NCBI RefSeq assembly: GCF_002870965.1
Contig: NZ_PHSO01000004.1
Location: forward strand, 186,001-250,000
From: Tsuneonella flava
GTDB taxonomy: Bacteria; Pseudomonadota; Alphaproteobacteria; Sphingomonadales; Sphingomonadaceae
Direction of reading: 5' to 3'
DNA length: 64,000 bases
Shown here one piece after another: positions 38,123 through 48,355 of the stretch. Under the pieces are notes generated by a model. The model was not told where the DNA came from, did not search any database, and saw only the letters and a program-made list of their open reading frames with translations. A program made the translations under genes and the position numbers. The stretch's first letter is position 1; each line of letters opens with the position of its first letter.

Positions 38123-38833
38123 ATGACTTCAGAAAGCCTCAAGAATATCGCCCTTCTGATCGACGCGGACAATATCACGCCCGCAGGTATCGATCCGGTG
38201 TTGACGGTGATGGCCGAGCTGGGCCAGGTCAACATCCGTCGTGCTTACGGCAATTTCGCCAAGCAGGGTTTGTCCAAATGGGATCGGATCACCAATAAAT
38301 ATGGTATTCGGCCACAGCAGCAATTCGATATATCGAAAGGCAAGAACGCCACCGATATGGCAATGACGATCGACGCGATCGATCTACTTTATCAGGGCAA
38401 GGTCGATGGCTTCGGGATCATGAGTTCGGATAGTGATTTTACACCGCTGGTCACACGATTACGTCAGGATGGTATAGTTGTGTACGGCTTTGGCGGTGCA
38501 AAAACGCCGGATGCATTCAAGTCGGTCTGCACACGATTCATCGACATCGATCAGCTGATCCGCAACGCGAAGGAAGATGAAAAAACGGCCAATCCTGCGG
38601 CGGCGGCTGATGCCGATCTGCTCGATCTGATCGGTGCCGCTTACAAGGAAGCCAAGCGGGACGACGAAGGGTTCGCTCGCCTCCAGCAAGTCGGTCAGAT
38701 CGCCGGTAACCGTTCAAGTTTCGACGTTCGAAACTACGGGTTCAAGAACCTTTCTGACCTCTTTCGCGCGCTCGACAATTATAAGGTTGAGCGGCGCGAC
38801 GATGGGCAGTTGTGGGTCAAACGTCTGCGTTGA
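38123..38833 (+). CDS. NYN domain protein with C-terminal OST-HTH/LOTUS domain
   Basis: 236 residues. The N-terminal NYN/LabA-like PIN-fold ribonuclease domain (about 8-150) has catalytic acidic residues in LLIDADNI (Asp14, Asp16), NATDMAMTIDAID and SSDSDFTPL. A linker leads to a LOTUS-type RNA-binding winged helix at about 168-235 (RNYGFKNLSDLFRALDNYKV). This pair is widespread and thought to act in RNA turnover, with no substrate known. It starts 49 bp after the carbonic anhydrase gene and ends at a bidirectional terminator. Confidence 0.9.
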   Translation: MTSESLKNIALLIDADNITPAGIDPVLTVMAELGQVNIRRAYGNFAKQGLSKWDRITNKYGIRPQQQFDISKGKNATDMAMTIDAIDLLYQGKVDGFGIMSSDSDFTPLVTRLRQDGIVVYGFGGAKTPDAFKSVCTRFIDIDQLIRNAKEDEKTANPAAAADADLLDLIGAAYKEAKRDDEGFARLQQVGQIAGNRSSFDVRNYGFKNLSDLFRALDNYKVERRDDGQLWVKRLR

Positions 38834-38895
38834 ATGTCAGCGCGTTCATTCGTGCGCTGGCCGATTATCCCGGCGTTGAGCCTTCATAAAAAGAG

Positions 38896-38931
38896 AACGC
38901 GGCGCCAACCCTGATTGGGCAGCGCCGCGTT
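38896..38931. terminator. Bidirectional intrinsic terminator
   Basis: Perfect 10 bp stem AACGCGGCGC with GCGCCGCGTT and an inner CCAA/TTGG pairing in the loop, between two convergent stop codons. It is followed by TTTCTGATTTT on the plus strand and preceded by AAAAAG (TTTTT on the minus strand), so it serves both directions. Confidence 0.8.
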
Positions 38932-38959
38932 TCTGATTTTGGCAATGTTTCAGGTGGAA

Positions 38960-40264
38960 TTACTGACTATTGCCCGCAGTAGCACCGCCAGCCTTCTGCT
39001 TGGCATAGATCGACCACAGATATGCAATCGGCTGACGCTCACCCTGCACCTTGGCAAAAGTCTCCTCTGCCTCTGCATATTTGCCTTGGTCAGTGAGTGC
39101 GATGCCAAGGCGTGTCAACACACGCGGGGTGTCCACACCCGGCTTGTCTAAAGCGCGCTTGTAGTAACCTTCCGCCTTGGCAGCTTCGCCATAGCTAAGG
39201 AACGCATCGCCAGCGGCATTGATAGTGGCGAGAGAAGCACCAGCTTTATCGGCATCGCTCGCGAGAGACGGCAAACTCGATTTGTCCGCTGAGAGGCGGG
39301 AAGTAGCGATCGACTTCGCTTCCGAAACGGTAACATCGCTTGCCGAGAGTTGGCCTGCGGCGATACCCGCATCAATAACTTTCAGCGTTTCACCTGGCAG
39401 GCGACGGGCGTCTGCGGCAGTGAAATATTCAACGTAATCCCGAGAGTTACGCAACGAATTCGTCCGCATGGAGAGACGCATCAGATCAAGAAGCGACTGA
39501 CCTTCAAAATCGTAGAAATTGCGTTCGATTGCGATCGCGTCTCCCCAGCTGTTCACCGAAGGAAAAAGTTCAGCGTAGAGCCCGGCATATTTGAGAGCAG
39601 ACTCTTTCAGGTTGCCCTCGTAAGACATTGCCACGGCGCGCTTGATCCATGCCTCAGGCACTGCTTCGCCAGCCTGCTCCTTCTTGGAAATCGCCAATTC
39701 CAGGGCGTCGATACCCTTCTGCGGCTGCTTTTGTGCGAACCACGATTCTGCGATCAGAAGTTCAGGATCGCCCTTGTTATTGCCCGCATCAATCGACTGC
39801 TGCGCGCGGGAAATCGCTGCATTCCAGTCTTTCGCCTGATACGCGAGTTGCGATGCGGCAAACAAGTTGGTCGCCAGTGATTCAGCGGGCGTTTTGCCAC
39901 TGTCGAGCATCATATCGAGGCCCTTGCGCTGAGCGGCGAGATCTTTCGCCTTCGTTCCGACCGAATATGTGATCTGGCCGGCAACGAAGTTGTCATCCGG
40001 CGTTTTGGCCATAGCGACAACCTGAGGCAGTTCGGCCTGAAGCGTGGCAACGTCCGTGCTATCGTCCTGAAGCTTCTTGGCAAACGGCTGATAGGCGCCA
40101 ACAAATTCCTTCGAGTAGTTTGCTTTCGGCGCGCTTTCTTTCTCTTTCTTCTTTGCCGCAAAAGCTGGTGTTGCCGTCGCCGTAAGGCCAACGGCAGTGC
40201 CTGCGGTCAAAGCGATCGCCAGAGCGAAGCGCGAGGCAGGGCGGCGGATGGAATGCAAGGGCAT
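38960..40264 (-). CDS. Exported tetratricopeptide-like repeat protein
   Basis: 434 residues with a signal peptide ending at TPAFA-AKKK. The mature protein is an all-helical run of Ala-rich TPR-like repeats, for example AKDWNAAISRAQQSIDAGN near 150 and AKAEGYYKRALDKPGVDTP near 380. The function is unknown; similar sphingomonad proteins are annotated only as hypothetical, and the repeats suggest periplasmic protein-protein contact. ATG 40264 has GGGAG about 10 nt upstream. A 308 bp divergent region separates it from gyrA. Confidence 0.82.
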   Translation of the reverse strand: MPLHSIRRPASRFALAIALTAGTAVGLTATATPAFAAKKKEKESAPKANYSKEFVGAYQPFAKKLQDDSTDVATLQAELPQVVAMAKTPDDNFVAGQITYSVGTKAKDLAAQRKGLDMMLDSGKTPAESLATNLFAASQLAYQAKDWNAAISRAQQSIDAGNNKGDPELLIAESWFAQKQPQKGIDALELAISKKEQAGEAVPEAWIKRAVAMSYEGNLKESALKYAGLYAELFPSVNSWGDAIAIERNFYDFEGQSLLDLMRLSMRTNSLRNSRDYVEYFTAADARRLPGETLKVIDAGIAAGQLSASDVTVSEAKSIATSRLSADKSSLPSLASDADKAGASLATINAAGDAFLSYGEAAKAEGYYKRALDKPGVDTPRVLTRLGIALTDQGKYAEAEETFAKVQGERQPIAYLWSIYAKQKAGGATAGNSQ

Positions 40265-40572
40265 CAATGTGATCTCCCAGGGGGTTATTAGAGTGAGTGG
40301 TGACCCGGCCGACATGGCGCGGGCTTCGGTCTCGCAGTGCTACTGCCGTGTCGAATGGAACATTGCAAACCCGATATCGATCCCCGCGTGAATGCGCTTT
40401 GAACGCAGATGAGGGCTTCGAGTAAGGGAACTGGCCCGACCTACCTCAATGATATGTGGAAAACGGCGGATTTCCGGGCCTCTCGCCTACGATCAAACTG
40501 GCCACCAGCCCCCCCTTCCCCTAGGCTTTTCTGACCCTGCGCGAATGGCGCGAAACTGTCAGAACGAAAACC
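40265..40572. other. Divergent intergenic region between the TPR-like gene and gyrA
   Basis: 308 bp with no open frame of note. It must hold the promoters of both flanking genes. I see no perfect EcfG element: GGAAC near 40357 lacks a -10 at the right distance. GAACGCAG and a run of eight C's (about 40508-40515) stand out by composition only. No clear Shine-Dalgarno sequence precedes the TTG start of gyrA. Confidence 0.4.
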
Positions 40573-43365
40573 TTGAACGACGATACCCCAACCGTAACCC
40601 CGCCAGTTCCTTCGGATGAATATGCTCGCGTCGACATCGTCGACGAAATGAAAACGAGCTATCTCGATTATGCGATGAGCGTGATCGTGTCCCGCGCGCT
40701 TCCCGATGTGCGCGATGGGCTCAAGCCGGTGCACCGCCGCATCCTGTTCGCCAGTCAGGAAGGCGGCTTCGTTGCCGGGCGCCCTTATCGTAAGAGCGCG
40801 AAAATCGTGGGTGACGTGATGGGTAACTATCACCCGCACGGCGACAGCGCGATCTACGACGCATTGGCGCGCATGACACAGCCGTGGTCGATGCGAGTGC
40901 CATTGATCGACGGTCAGGGTAACTTCGGTTCGATGGACCCCGATCCGCCGGCTTCGATGCGCTATACCGAAGCCCGTCTGGCAAGGGTGGCGAATTCGCT
41001 ACTTGACGATCTCGATAAAGATACAGTCGATTTTGCGGAAAACTATGACGGATCGCGGCAGGAGCCTACAGTTCTTCCCGCGCGCTTCCCCAACCTGCTT
41101 GTTAACGGTGCGGGCGGCATTGCTGTCGGCATGGCGACCAATATTCCGCCCCATAATCTCGGTGAAGTGATCGATGGGTGCCTCGCCTACATCGAAAACC
41201 CGCACATCACGAGCGAGGAACTGTTCGAGATTATTCCGGGTCCGGATTTTCCGACTGCTCCGCTAATCCTTGGTCAGTCTGGCGCCAAGGCGGCTTACAC
41301 CACAGGGCGCGGCTCGATCCTGATGCGCGCGCGACACACTATCGAAACCGCGCGTGGCGACCGTGAGTCAATCGTATTCACTTCAATCCCCTATCAGGTC
41401 GGCAAGGCTGGTCTGGTGGAAAAGATAGCTGACGCGGCCAAGGAAAAACGGATCGAGGGGATCTCGGATATCCGCGACGAGTCTAACCGCGAGGGTGTGC
41501 GGGTAGTTATCGATCTCAAGCGTGACGCAACGGCGGAGGTAGTGCTCAATCAGATCTGGCGGCACACCCCTGCACAAGCCAGCTTTCCGGCGAATATGCT
41601 GGCGATCCGCGGTGGGCGCCCTGAAACGCTCAGCCTGCGTGATATTATTCAGGCATTTATCCATTTCCGCGAACAGGTCATCACGCGGCGCACCAAGTTC
41701 GAACTGAACAAGGCGCGTGAGCGAGCACACGTCTTGCTCGGCTTGGTTGTTGCAGTCTCGAACCTCGATGAAGTGGTGGCGATGATCCGTGGATCGTCTA
41801 ACCCTGCGGAAGCACGCGGCCGTCTGCTTTCGAAAGAATGGCCAATTGGCGATATCGCTCAGTATATCGCACTCGTTGAGGCGATCGAACCGTCTGCTGA
41901 TGAAAGTGGTGGCACATATCGCCTGTCCGAACGACAGGTGCGCGCCATCCTTGAACTGCGACTTCACAGGCTCACCGCGCTTGGCCGCGATGAAATTGGT
42001 GACGAGCTCAAGGAACTCGCCATCGCTATCGAAGAATACCTTTCGATCCTTGGCGACCGCGTGAAGCTCTATGGCGTAATGCGTGCCGAGCTCGAAGAAA
42101 TTCGCGATCTCTATGCCACCCCTCGTATCAGCGAAATTGCGCCAGCCTGGGATGGACTGGAAGACGAAGATCTGATCGAACGGGACGATATGGTGGTGAC
42201 TGTCACCCTCGACGGTTACATCAAGCGCACGCCTCTCTCGACTTTCCGAGCACAGCATCGCGGCGGCAAGGGCCGTGCCGGGATGGCAACGAAGGATGAG
42301 GATGCCGTGTCGAACATGTTCGTCACCAGCACCCATAATCCAGTGTTGTTCTTCTCAACTGCAGGCAAAGCCTATCGTCTCAAAGTGTGGAAGCTGCCCG
42401 AAGGCGGCCCGACCACGCGCGGACGCCCTATCATCAACCTGCTGCCTGCACTCGACGACGGCGAAACGATCGCTGCAGTCCTGCCTTTACCGGAAGACGA
42501 AGATAGCTGGGGCGCACTTTCGGTTGTCTTTGCTACCGCCAAGGGAAGTGTGCGCCGCAACTCGATGGATGCATTCGCGAATATCCCGTCAAACGGCAAA
42601 CTGGCGATGCGTTTCGAAGATGGGTCCGACGACAAGCTGATTGGTGTCGCTCTGCTCGATGCGACCGACGATGTCTTGCTCGCCAGTCGCAATGGCAAGG
42701 CGATCCGTTTCGCTGGCGAAGACGTGCGTGAGTTCACCAGTCGCACCTCTACCGGTGTGCGTGGGATGAACCTGAAGGACGGGGACGAGGTCGTTTCGCT
42801 ATCCATCCTGCACAAAGTGGGAACCGATTCAGAGGAGCGGGAGCAATATCTGCGCTTCGCCCCCTGGAAGGCAGAGAAAGAAGGCGAACCTGAGTTGGCA
42901 CCCGAACGATTTGCCGAACTGGCAGAACGTGAACAGTTCATCCTTACCGTCTGCGCCAACGGGTTTGGCAAGCTCTCGTCCGCCTACGAATACCGGCGCA
43001 TCGGTCGTGGTGGCCAAGGCATTACAAATATCGATAATATCAAGCGCAACGGCCCGGTTGTGGCCAGCTTCACCGCTACACAGGCCGATCAGTTGATGCT
43101 TGTGACCGATCAGGCAAAGTTGATCCGCATCGGTCTGGATAGTTTGCGTGTAATCGGTCGCGGTTCGGCAGGGGTCAAGCTGTTCGACGTGGCCAAGGGC
43201 GAAACTATCGTCAGCGCGGTACGGATCGACGAAGATGAAGCACCGGAAAACGATGCCGAAGAAGCCGTTGTCGAGGAAATGGTCGGCCGCGGAACGGAAC
43301 AGACTACGCCTCACACCACTCCGCAAAGCGATAGCGATATAGACGGCGACAAGCCCGACGCATAA
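40573..43365 (+). CDS. gyrA: DNA gyrase subunit A
   Basis: Catalytic subunit of DNA gyrase, 930 residues. Tyr131 in SMRYTEARL is the DNA-cleaving tyrosine. The quinolone-resistance region has Ser92 and Asp96 ([15 protein letters not shown]), the residues of sensitive enzymes. The GyrA box reads QHRGGKG instead of QRRGGKG. The C-terminal beta-pinwheel (about 540-870) is complete and ends in an acidic tail. The start is TTG with no clear ribosome binding site, and the next ATG would remove conserved sequence, so TTG is accepted. An insert around [28 protein letters not shown] is typical of alphaproteobacteria. Confidence 0.97.
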   Translation: MNDDTPTVTPPVPSDEYARVDIVDEMKTSYLDYAMSVIVSRALPDVRDGLKPVHRRILFASQEGGFVAGRPYRKSAKIVGDVMGNYHPHGDSAIYDALARMTQPWSMRVPLIDGQGNFGSMDPDPPASMRYTEARLARVANSLLDDLDKDTVDFAENYDGSRQEPTVLPARFPNLLVNGAGGIAVGMATNIPPHNLGEVIDGCLAYIENPHITSEELFEIIPGPDFPTAPLILGQSGAKAAYTTGRGSILMRARHTIETARGDRESIVFTSIPYQVGKAGLVEKIADAAKEKRIEGISDIRDESNREGVRVVIDLKRDATAEVVLNQIWRHTPAQASFPANMLAIRGGRPETLSLRDIIQAFIHFREQVITRRTKFELNKARERAHVLLGLVVAVSNLDEVVAMIRGSSNPAEARGRLLSKEWPIGDIAQYIALVEAIEPSADESGGTYRLSERQVRAILELRLHRLTALGRDEIGDELKELAIAIEEYLSILGDRVKLYGVMRAELEEIRDLYATPRISEIAPAWDGLEDEDLIERDDMVVTVTLDGYIKRTPLSTFRAQHRGGKGRAGMATKDEDAVSNMFVTSTHNPVLFFSTAGKAYRLKVWKLPEGGPTTRGRPIINLLPALDDGETIAAVLPLPEDEDSWGALSVVFATAKGSVRRNSMDAFANIPSNGKLAMRFEDGSDDKLIGVALLDATDDVLLASRNGKAIRFAGEDVREFTSRTSTGVRGMNLKDGDEVVSLSILHKVGTDSEEREQYLRFAPWKAEKEGEPELAPERFAELAEREQFILTVCANGFGKLSSAYEYRRIGRGGQGITNIDNIKRNGPVVASFTATQADQLMLVTDQAKLIRIGLDSLRVIGRGSAGVKLFDVAKGETIVSAVRIDEDEAPENDAEEAVVEEMVGRGTEQTTPHTTPQSDSDIDGDKPDA

Positions 43366-43415
43366 TCTGTCAGGCAGAAAGCTGAATTCAGCTCGGGCTT
43401 TGGGCTTGAGCATTC

Positions 43416-43455
43416 GCAAATCCCGCATCACCGATTATGGTGATGCGGGATTTGC
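43416..43455. terminator. Long perfect hairpin between convergent gyrA and YhhN genes
   Basis: A 17 bp perfect stem (GCAAATCCCGCATCACC and its complement) with the 6 nt loop GATTAT, placed between two convergent stop codons. A short AGGAA/TTCCT hairpin and CCTTTAAC follow. It probably ends transcription from both sides; its length is more than a terminator needs. Confidence 0.6.
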
Positions 43456-43524
43456 AGGAATGTGGTTCCTTTAACACATCGGGGGCATTGGCTGCCGCGA
43501 TGCCGCCCTTATCTCTCCTAATAG

Positions 43525-44172
43525 TCAGGCGCGATGATCGCGGCGCAGGCCTTGGATAATGCCGGTGCAGATCATGAACTGTCCCGCGTAATACAGCGGC
43601 CAGATCAACCACGAGGTCGCGCTCTCGGGCAGCGCCCCGCCCATGCGTGCGAAAATCAGCCAGTCGGACACAATGAACAGCATGGCCCCGGCACCGACGT
43701 GATATCGACCGAACCGGCTAAGCCATGCACTCGCCGCCATAGCACCCAATCCAATGGCGTATATGCCAACACCTGCATCGCCCGACAGAAACCATGAAAT
43801 GGTCGGCACCATAACCAGCATAGTCAACGCCGCCGCGCGCTGTGACCCGGTGACGTTCGTTCTGCGGTTACGCCAATAGAGTCCGATCGCGATCAGATGG
43901 CCGATGAAGAAGATCGCTCCACCAACAATCGTGTCGAGCTCCATCCCCACATCGCCCGCCGCACCGAAGGCCATAATGATCGCCAACAGTTTTGCATCCA
44001 GCGAATGATGCCGGACAAGTGCATATGGCACCAGAAAACCGACCGAGAGGCCCTTCAGCACCATGGCATAAACGCTGCCGATCCACGGTTCGGGCAAAAA
44101 ATAGAATGTAATCGAAGCGGTAAGGCTAGCCAACAACCATGGGCGGTCTTCGATTAGAGTGCGTCTTGGCAT
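43525..44172 (-). CDS. YhhN family membrane protein (lysoplasmalogenase-like)
   Basis: 215 residues with about eight predicted membrane segments, for example LLASLTASITFYFLPEPW, LLAIIMAFGAAGDVGM and HVGAGAMLFIVSDWLIF. The conserved motifs GD near residue 72 and FIVSDWLIF near 165 are those of the YhhN/TMEM86 family, which in animals hydrolyses the vinyl-ether bond of lysoplasmalogen. Whether bacterial members share the substrate is unknown. It is divergent from trmFO across 100 bp. Confidence 0.88.
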   Translation of the reverse strand: MPRRTLIEDRPWLLASLTASITFYFLPEPWIGSVYAMVLKGLSVGFLVPYALVRHHSLDAKLLAIIMAFGAAGDVGMELDTIVGGAIFFIGHLIAIGLYWRNRRTNVTGSQRAAALTMLVMVPTISWFLSGDAGVGIYAIGLGAMAASAWLSRFGRYHVGAGAMLFIVSDWLIFARMGGALPESATSWLIWPLYYAGQFMICTGIIQGLRRDHRA

Positions 44173-44272
44173 GGTCAGGTCGTTCTCCCCGCCCCGCTTG
44201 CCTCAATGTTGGGTGCTATGCAATCGCACACCCCTTGCCGCATGGGGACAGCGAGACTAGGCGCGCCGTAAC

Positions 44273-45625
44273 ATGACACATCAAGTACATATCATCGGCG
44301 GCGGATTGGCAGGAAGCGAAGCGGCATGGCAGCTTGCCTGCCGTGGATTTAAGGTCCGCCTTTCGGAAATGCGCGGCAGCGGGGAAATGACCCCAGCACA
44401 CCAGACCGATGGTTTGGCGGAACTGGTTTGCTCGAACTCATTCCGTTCGGATGACGACACGAAAAATGCTGTCGGCTTGCTGCATCATGAAATGCGGCGG
44501 CTCGATTCGATCATTATGCAAGCTGGCGAGGCGGCGCGTGTTCCGGCGGGTTCGGCGATGGCCGTGGATCGCGATGTCTTTTCCGCCGGAGTGCAACGCG
44601 CATTGGATGAACATCCGAATGTGACTGTCGTGCGCGAACGGATCGATGCTCTGCCCATTTCCGGCCCTACCCTCGTCGCCACCGGCCCCTTGACCGCTAG
44701 TGCGCTGGCACAAAACATCGCGAAGGCAACCGGGGAGGACAGCCTGGCATTCTTCGATGCCATTGCTCCGATCATTCACCGGGATTCCATAGATATGGAA
44801 GTGGCATGGTTTCAGAGCCGCTGGAACAAGGGAGATGGTAAGGACTACATCAATTGTCCGATGAACCGGGAACAATATGCCACGTTCGTGCAAGGTCTGA
44901 TCGATGGCGAGAAAACCGAGTTTCGCGAATGGGAAGCGGACACCCCGTATTTCGAAGGCTGTATGCCGATTGAAGTAATGGCAGAACGCGGACCGGAAAC
45001 GCTCCGCTTCGGCCCGATGAAGCCTGTCGGACTGGATAATCCGCGCGATACCACGCCGGATTTCCCGCAGGGTCGATGGCCTTACGCCGTGGTCCAGCTA
45101 CGACAGGACAACAAGCTCGGCACACTATGGAACATGGTGGGCTTCCAGACGAAGCTGAAACACCGGGCACAAATCGAATTGTTCCGCACGATTCCGGGCC
45201 TGGAAAATGCCGAATTCGCACGGCTTGGAGGGCTGCACCGCAATACTTTTATCAACTCGCCCATGGTCCTTGACCGCGAATTGCGACTGCGCGGTGCGGA
45301 ACATATCCGTTTTGGCGGCCAGATCACCGGTTGCGAAGGCTATGTGGAAAGCTCTGCCGTGGGGTTGCTCGCCGGCCTTATCATAGCAAGCGAGCTGGAG
45401 AGTAAACCGTGGTCACCCCCGCCGCGCACCACCGCGATGGGCGCTTTGCTGGCGCACATCACCGGCGATGCGGAAGCGGAAAGCTATCAGCCGATGAACG
45501 TCAATTTCGGCCTGTTTCCTCCACTTCACGACGTCAAAAAGAAGGTACGCAAAGAAGCCTATACCGATCGTGCAAAGGCGCACTTCGGTGAATGGCTCGC
45601 CTCTATGAAAAGCGCCACCACCTGA
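44273..45625 (+). CDS. trmFO: Methylenetetrahydrofolate--tRNA-(uracil-5-)-methyltransferase TrmFO
   Basis: FAD- and folate-dependent enzyme that makes m5U54 in the tRNA T-loop. 450 residues. The dinucleotide-binding motif [15 protein letters not shown] begins at residue 5, followed by [12 protein letters not shown] and, near the end, FGLFPPLHD. It replaces the SAM-dependent TrmA of enterobacteria. The ATG start is well placed. It is convergent with the EF-hand gene, with a 12 bp gap. Confidence 0.97.
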   Translation: MTHQVHIIGGGLAGSEAAWQLACRGFKVRLSEMRGSGEMTPAHQTDGLAELVCSNSFRSDDDTKNAVGLLHHEMRRLDSIIMQAGEAARVPAGSAMAVDRDVFSAGVQRALDEHPNVTVVRERIDALPISGPTLVATGPLTASALAQNIAKATGEDSLAFFDAIAPIIHRDSIDMEVAWFQSRWNKGDGKDYINCPMNREQYATFVQGLIDGEKTEFREWEADTPYFEGCMPIEVMAERGPETLRFGPMKPVGLDNPRDTTPDFPQGRWPYAVVQLRQDNKLGTLWNMVGFQTKLKHRAQIELFRTIPGLENAEFARLGGLHRNTFINSPMVLDRELRLRGAEHIRFGGQITGCEGYVESSAVGLLAGLIIASELESKPWSPPPRTTAMGALLAHITGDAEAESYQPMNVNFGLFPPLHDVKKKVRKEAYTDRAKAHFGEWLASMKSATT

Positions 45626-45637
45626 CTCTTCGCTGGC

Positions 45638-46099
45638 CTAACACTTGCATTTCGACTTTTTATTGTTGCGCTTAGGAGCGGTAGCCGCAAATTCGGCCTG
45701 ATCCAAAATTCCATCACCATTGCGGTCGGCCTTATCAAACCGATCAGCGGTGGCATGAGCCCATTCTTCGAATGAAAGGAGGTTGTTGCCGTCTTTGTCC
45801 AGTTTACGGAACGCATCCGAGCGTGTCGAAAGCATTTCGTTACGTGTGATCCGCAAATCGCGGTTGCGATCATAACGGAAAAAGCGCTGCTGCTCACGAG
45901 TCAGTTCGGTAGCTTCCGGCGGTACAGGTCCGCGCATATTCGCGGGAACATCCGTCGGCAAATCACTTGAAGCTGGCAAGGGGGGGGCGGTCGATGGCGG
46001 CGGTGCATTGCGTTGAACCTCGGCCTTTCCCCGCCACCAGAACAGACCAACTGCGGATAAGGCCAAAGCCGCAAAAGCGCCGAGCGCGACCCGTTTCAT
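45638..46099 (-). CDS. EF-hand calcium-binding protein, membrane-anchored or exported
   Basis: 153 residues. An N-terminal hydrophobic segment (about 3-20, VALGAFAALALSAVGLFWW) followed by a Pro-rich linker suggests an anchored periplasmic protein. Three EF-hand loops follow: DRNRDLRITRNEM, DKDGNNLLSFEEW and DRNGDGILDQAEF; the last two have full Ca ligands and the first is weaker. The end is Lys/Cys-rich (KKSKCKC). I used ATG 46099, with TTG two codons earlier rejected. No target is known. Confidence 0.85.
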   Translation of the reverse strand: MKRVALGAFAALALSAVGLFWWRGKAEVQRNAPPPSTAPPLPASSDLPTDVPANMRGPVPPEATELTREQQRFFRYDRNRDLRITRNEMLSTRSDAFRKLDKDGNNLLSFEEWAHATADRFDKADRNGDGILDQAEFAATAPKRNNKKSKCKC

Positions 46100-46144
46100 T
46101 TTCAATCATTCCATTTCAAGGGCGCGATCACCTCGGCCGATAGC

Positions 46145-46825
46145 CTATCTGCCGATCAAACCAACCCGCAGCGCGACAAATGCAGCGCTACGTCCGGTGA
46201 GCAGAGGAGTTTCGGTTTTGAGAGAATGGCAAGCAAGCCGGTCAAGCACCTGAATACCCCGGAGTGAGCGCGGGAGGATTACAGTGCTTTCAATCTGCCG
46301 CGCCAGACCAAGGGCGGTCTCATGTTCGACTGGCTCGCTGGTTTTCCAAGCGAAATCGACCAAAGCCCATCGTTTTCCGGTCCGCATTACCTGATCAACC
46401 AGCGTCTCTTTTTCTGTTTGCTGGATGAAAGCGGCCAACGGCTGCGCCCGGCCTGCGGCAAACTGACTGATTGCAGCTGCTGTCAGCGGCGCTTCACCCA
46501 ATAGTTCTTCCCACCCATCGACCAACGCGAGCAACGCGCTCGCATCGGCGCCCCACATAACCTCAACTGCATCAAGCACTTGGTCGCCCTGTGCACGTTC
46601 GGCTGCAGGAAGCTTCAATTGATCGCGCCACCATGCCAGCCGGATTTGTCCGAGCATCGGTTCGCGTGCCTGAGCGACCTGTCGGGCCAACCGAGCATCA
46701 AGCGCGAAGTAGAGCTTCAGCGCGCGGCGCATAGTTGGCTCCATATGGGCCAACGCCAGAGTGCGTTCTTCCGGAAAGGTAGTTGTAGCGAGCGGGTCAA
46801 GCACCGATGTATTGTCATTTGCCAT
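46145..46825 (-). CDS. Squalene/phytoene synthase family protein (non-canonical)
   Basis: 226 residues related to squalene/phytoene synthases by the signature EPMLGQIRLAWWRDQL near residue 55-70 and overall helical pattern. It is shorter than real synthases (about 280-350) and I cannot find the two Asp-rich DxxxD motifs that bind diphosphate, so it is probably not a prenyl condensing enzyme. It resembles the NDUFAF6-like branch linked to complex I assembly; that link is an inference. ATG 46825 was chosen over an upstream in-frame start. It is downstream of pdhB on the same strand, after a region with a 20 bp tandem repeat. Confidence 0.75.
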   Translation of the reverse strand: MANDNTSVLDPLATTTFPEERTLALAHMEPTMRRALKLYFALDARLARQVAQAREPMLGQIRLAWWRDQLKLPAAERAQGDQVLDAVEVMWGADASALLALVDGWEELLGEAPLTAAAISQFAAGRAQPLAAFIQQTEKETLVDQVMRTGKRWALVDFAWKTSEPVEHETALGLARQIESTVILPRSLRGIQVLDRLACHSLKTETPLLTGRSAAFVALRVGLIGR

Positions 46826-46865
46826 GATGCATCCCACAACACGCGGAAGGTATCGATCCAACTAT

Positions 46866-46905
46866 TGGACTGATAAACGCTGCGGTGGACTGATAAACGC
46901 TGCGG
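46866..46905. repeat. Two perfect tandem copies of a 20 bp unit
   Basis: The unit TGGACTGATAAACGCTGCGG occurs twice head to tail with no spacer, followed by a partial third echo (CCGCCGATAAAGC). It lies in the 119 bp between the pdhB stop and the start of the squalene-synthase-like gene, about 40 bp before that ATG. Confidence 0.95.
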
Positions 46906-46944
46906 CCGCCGATAAAGCACATCGGCAGCAGCGCTCATCTCAGT

Positions 46945-48354
46945 TCAATCGCGGTAGCACACTTTCTTAGCCGCAGTGACAATCTTGTCCGCATCGATCA
47001 GCGCCATCGCCTCAAGGTTGGCGGCATAGGGCAGTGGCACGTCTTCGTCGGTTACCCGCAAAACGGGGGCGTCGAGATAATCGAACCCTTCCTCCATGCA
47101 GATGGAAACGATCTCGGATGAGATCGAGCAGGTCGGCCAGCCTTCCTCGGCAACGATCAGGCGATTGGTTTTCGCCAGACTTGCCAGAACGGTTTCCTTG
47201 TCGAGCGGCCGAAGGGTACGCAGATCGATGACTTCCGCATCGATACCTTCTTCTGCCAGCCTTTCCGCTGCTTCAAGCGCGAAACCGACACCGATAGAAT
47301 AGCTGACAATCGTGACATCGCCGCCTTCGCGCACGATCCGTGCCTTGCCGATTGGCAGGACGAAATCATCCATATCCGGCAGTTCGAAACTGCGTCCGTA
47401 AACGAGCTCGTTTTCGAGGAATACGACCGGATCTTCGGACCGGATCGCCGCCTTGAGAAGCCCCTTTGCATCTGCTGCGTCGTAAGGTGCGATCACAATC
47501 AAACCCGGAACGCTGGCGTACCACGGTCCGTAATTCTGACTATGTTGCGCCCCGACCCGGCTGGCAGCGCCATTGGGTCCACGGAAGACGATCGGGCAAC
47601 GCATCTGGCCACCAGACATATAGTTTGTCTTGGCCGCAGAGTTGATGATGTGGTCAATCGCCTGCATCGCGAAGTTAAACGTCATGAATTCAACGATCGG
47701 ACGCAGACCACCCATTGCCGCACCGGTGCCGATTCCGGCGAAACCATATTCGGTGATCGGGGTATCGATAACGCGCTTCGGACCGAATTCGTCAAGCAAG
47801 CCTTGGGTAACTTTATATGCACCCTGATATTGGGCAACTTCTTCACCCATCACGAATACGCGGTCGTCCGCACGCATTTCTTCCGCCATCGCATCGCGCA
47901 ACGCTTCGCGAACTGTCACCGTTACCATCGCGGTGCCTTCCGGCACCTCGGGATCATGAGCGGGGGTAGGTGCATTTGCTTCATTCGAAGCGACAATTGC
48001 CTTCGCGCCACCGGTAGCAAGTTCGCTGCCACGGCCGACGTCTTTGCCCTCTCCCGCCACATTATCCGTATTGGCATTCTGGCTCGCCGCAGGCTTAGAC
48101 GCAGCATCGTCGCCCTCACCCGTCATAGTGGCGATAACTTCGCCCACTTTCACGTTCTCGGTCCCTTCCGGGACAACGATCTGACCGATCGTACCTTCGT
48201 CGACCGCTTCGAACTCCATCGTCGCCTTATCGGTTTCGATTTCGGCAAGGATATCGCCAGCGGAAACGTTATCGCCTTCTTTTACCAGCCATTTGGCCAG
48301 CGTACCCTCTTCCATCGTCGGCGAAAGGGCCGGCATCTTCAGCTCAATTGCCAT
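46945..48354 (-). CDS. pdhB: Pyruvate dehydrogenase E1 component beta subunit with N-terminal lipoyl domain
   Basis: Part of the pyruvate dehydrogenase complex, 469 residues. The first 80 residues are a biotinyl-lipoyl domain with the modified Lys43 in ETDKATMEF. An Ala/Asn-rich linker (about 85-140) leads to the transketolase-like pyrimidine domain ([28 protein letters not shown]) and C-terminal domain. The lipoyl fusion is a known alphaproteobacterial feature. ATG 48354 is one base after the pdhA stop. The E2 and E3 genes are not in the window. Confidence 0.96.
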   Translation of the reverse strand: MAIELKMPALSPTMEEGTLAKWLVKEGDNVSAGDILAEIETDKATMEFEAVDEGTIGQIVVPEGTENVKVGEVIATMTGEGDDAASKPAASQNANTDNVAGEGKDVGRGSELATGGAKAIVASNEANAPTPAHDPEVPEGTAMVTVTVREALRDAMAEEMRADDRVFVMGEEVAQYQGAYKVTQGLLDEFGPKRVIDTPITEYGFAGIGTGAAMGGLRPIVEFMTFNFAMQAIDHIINSAAKTNYMSGGQMRCPIVFRGPNGAASRVGAQHSQNYGPWYASVPGLIVIAPYDAADAKGLLKAAIRSEDPVVFLENELVYGRSFELPDMDDFVLPIGKARIVREGGDVTIVSYSIGVGFALEAAERLAEEGIDAEVIDLRTLRPLDKETVLASLAKTNRLIVAEEGWPTCSISSEIVSICMEEGFDYLDAPVLRVTDEDVPLPYAANLEAMALIDADKIVTAAKKVCYRD

Positions 48355-48355
48355 C

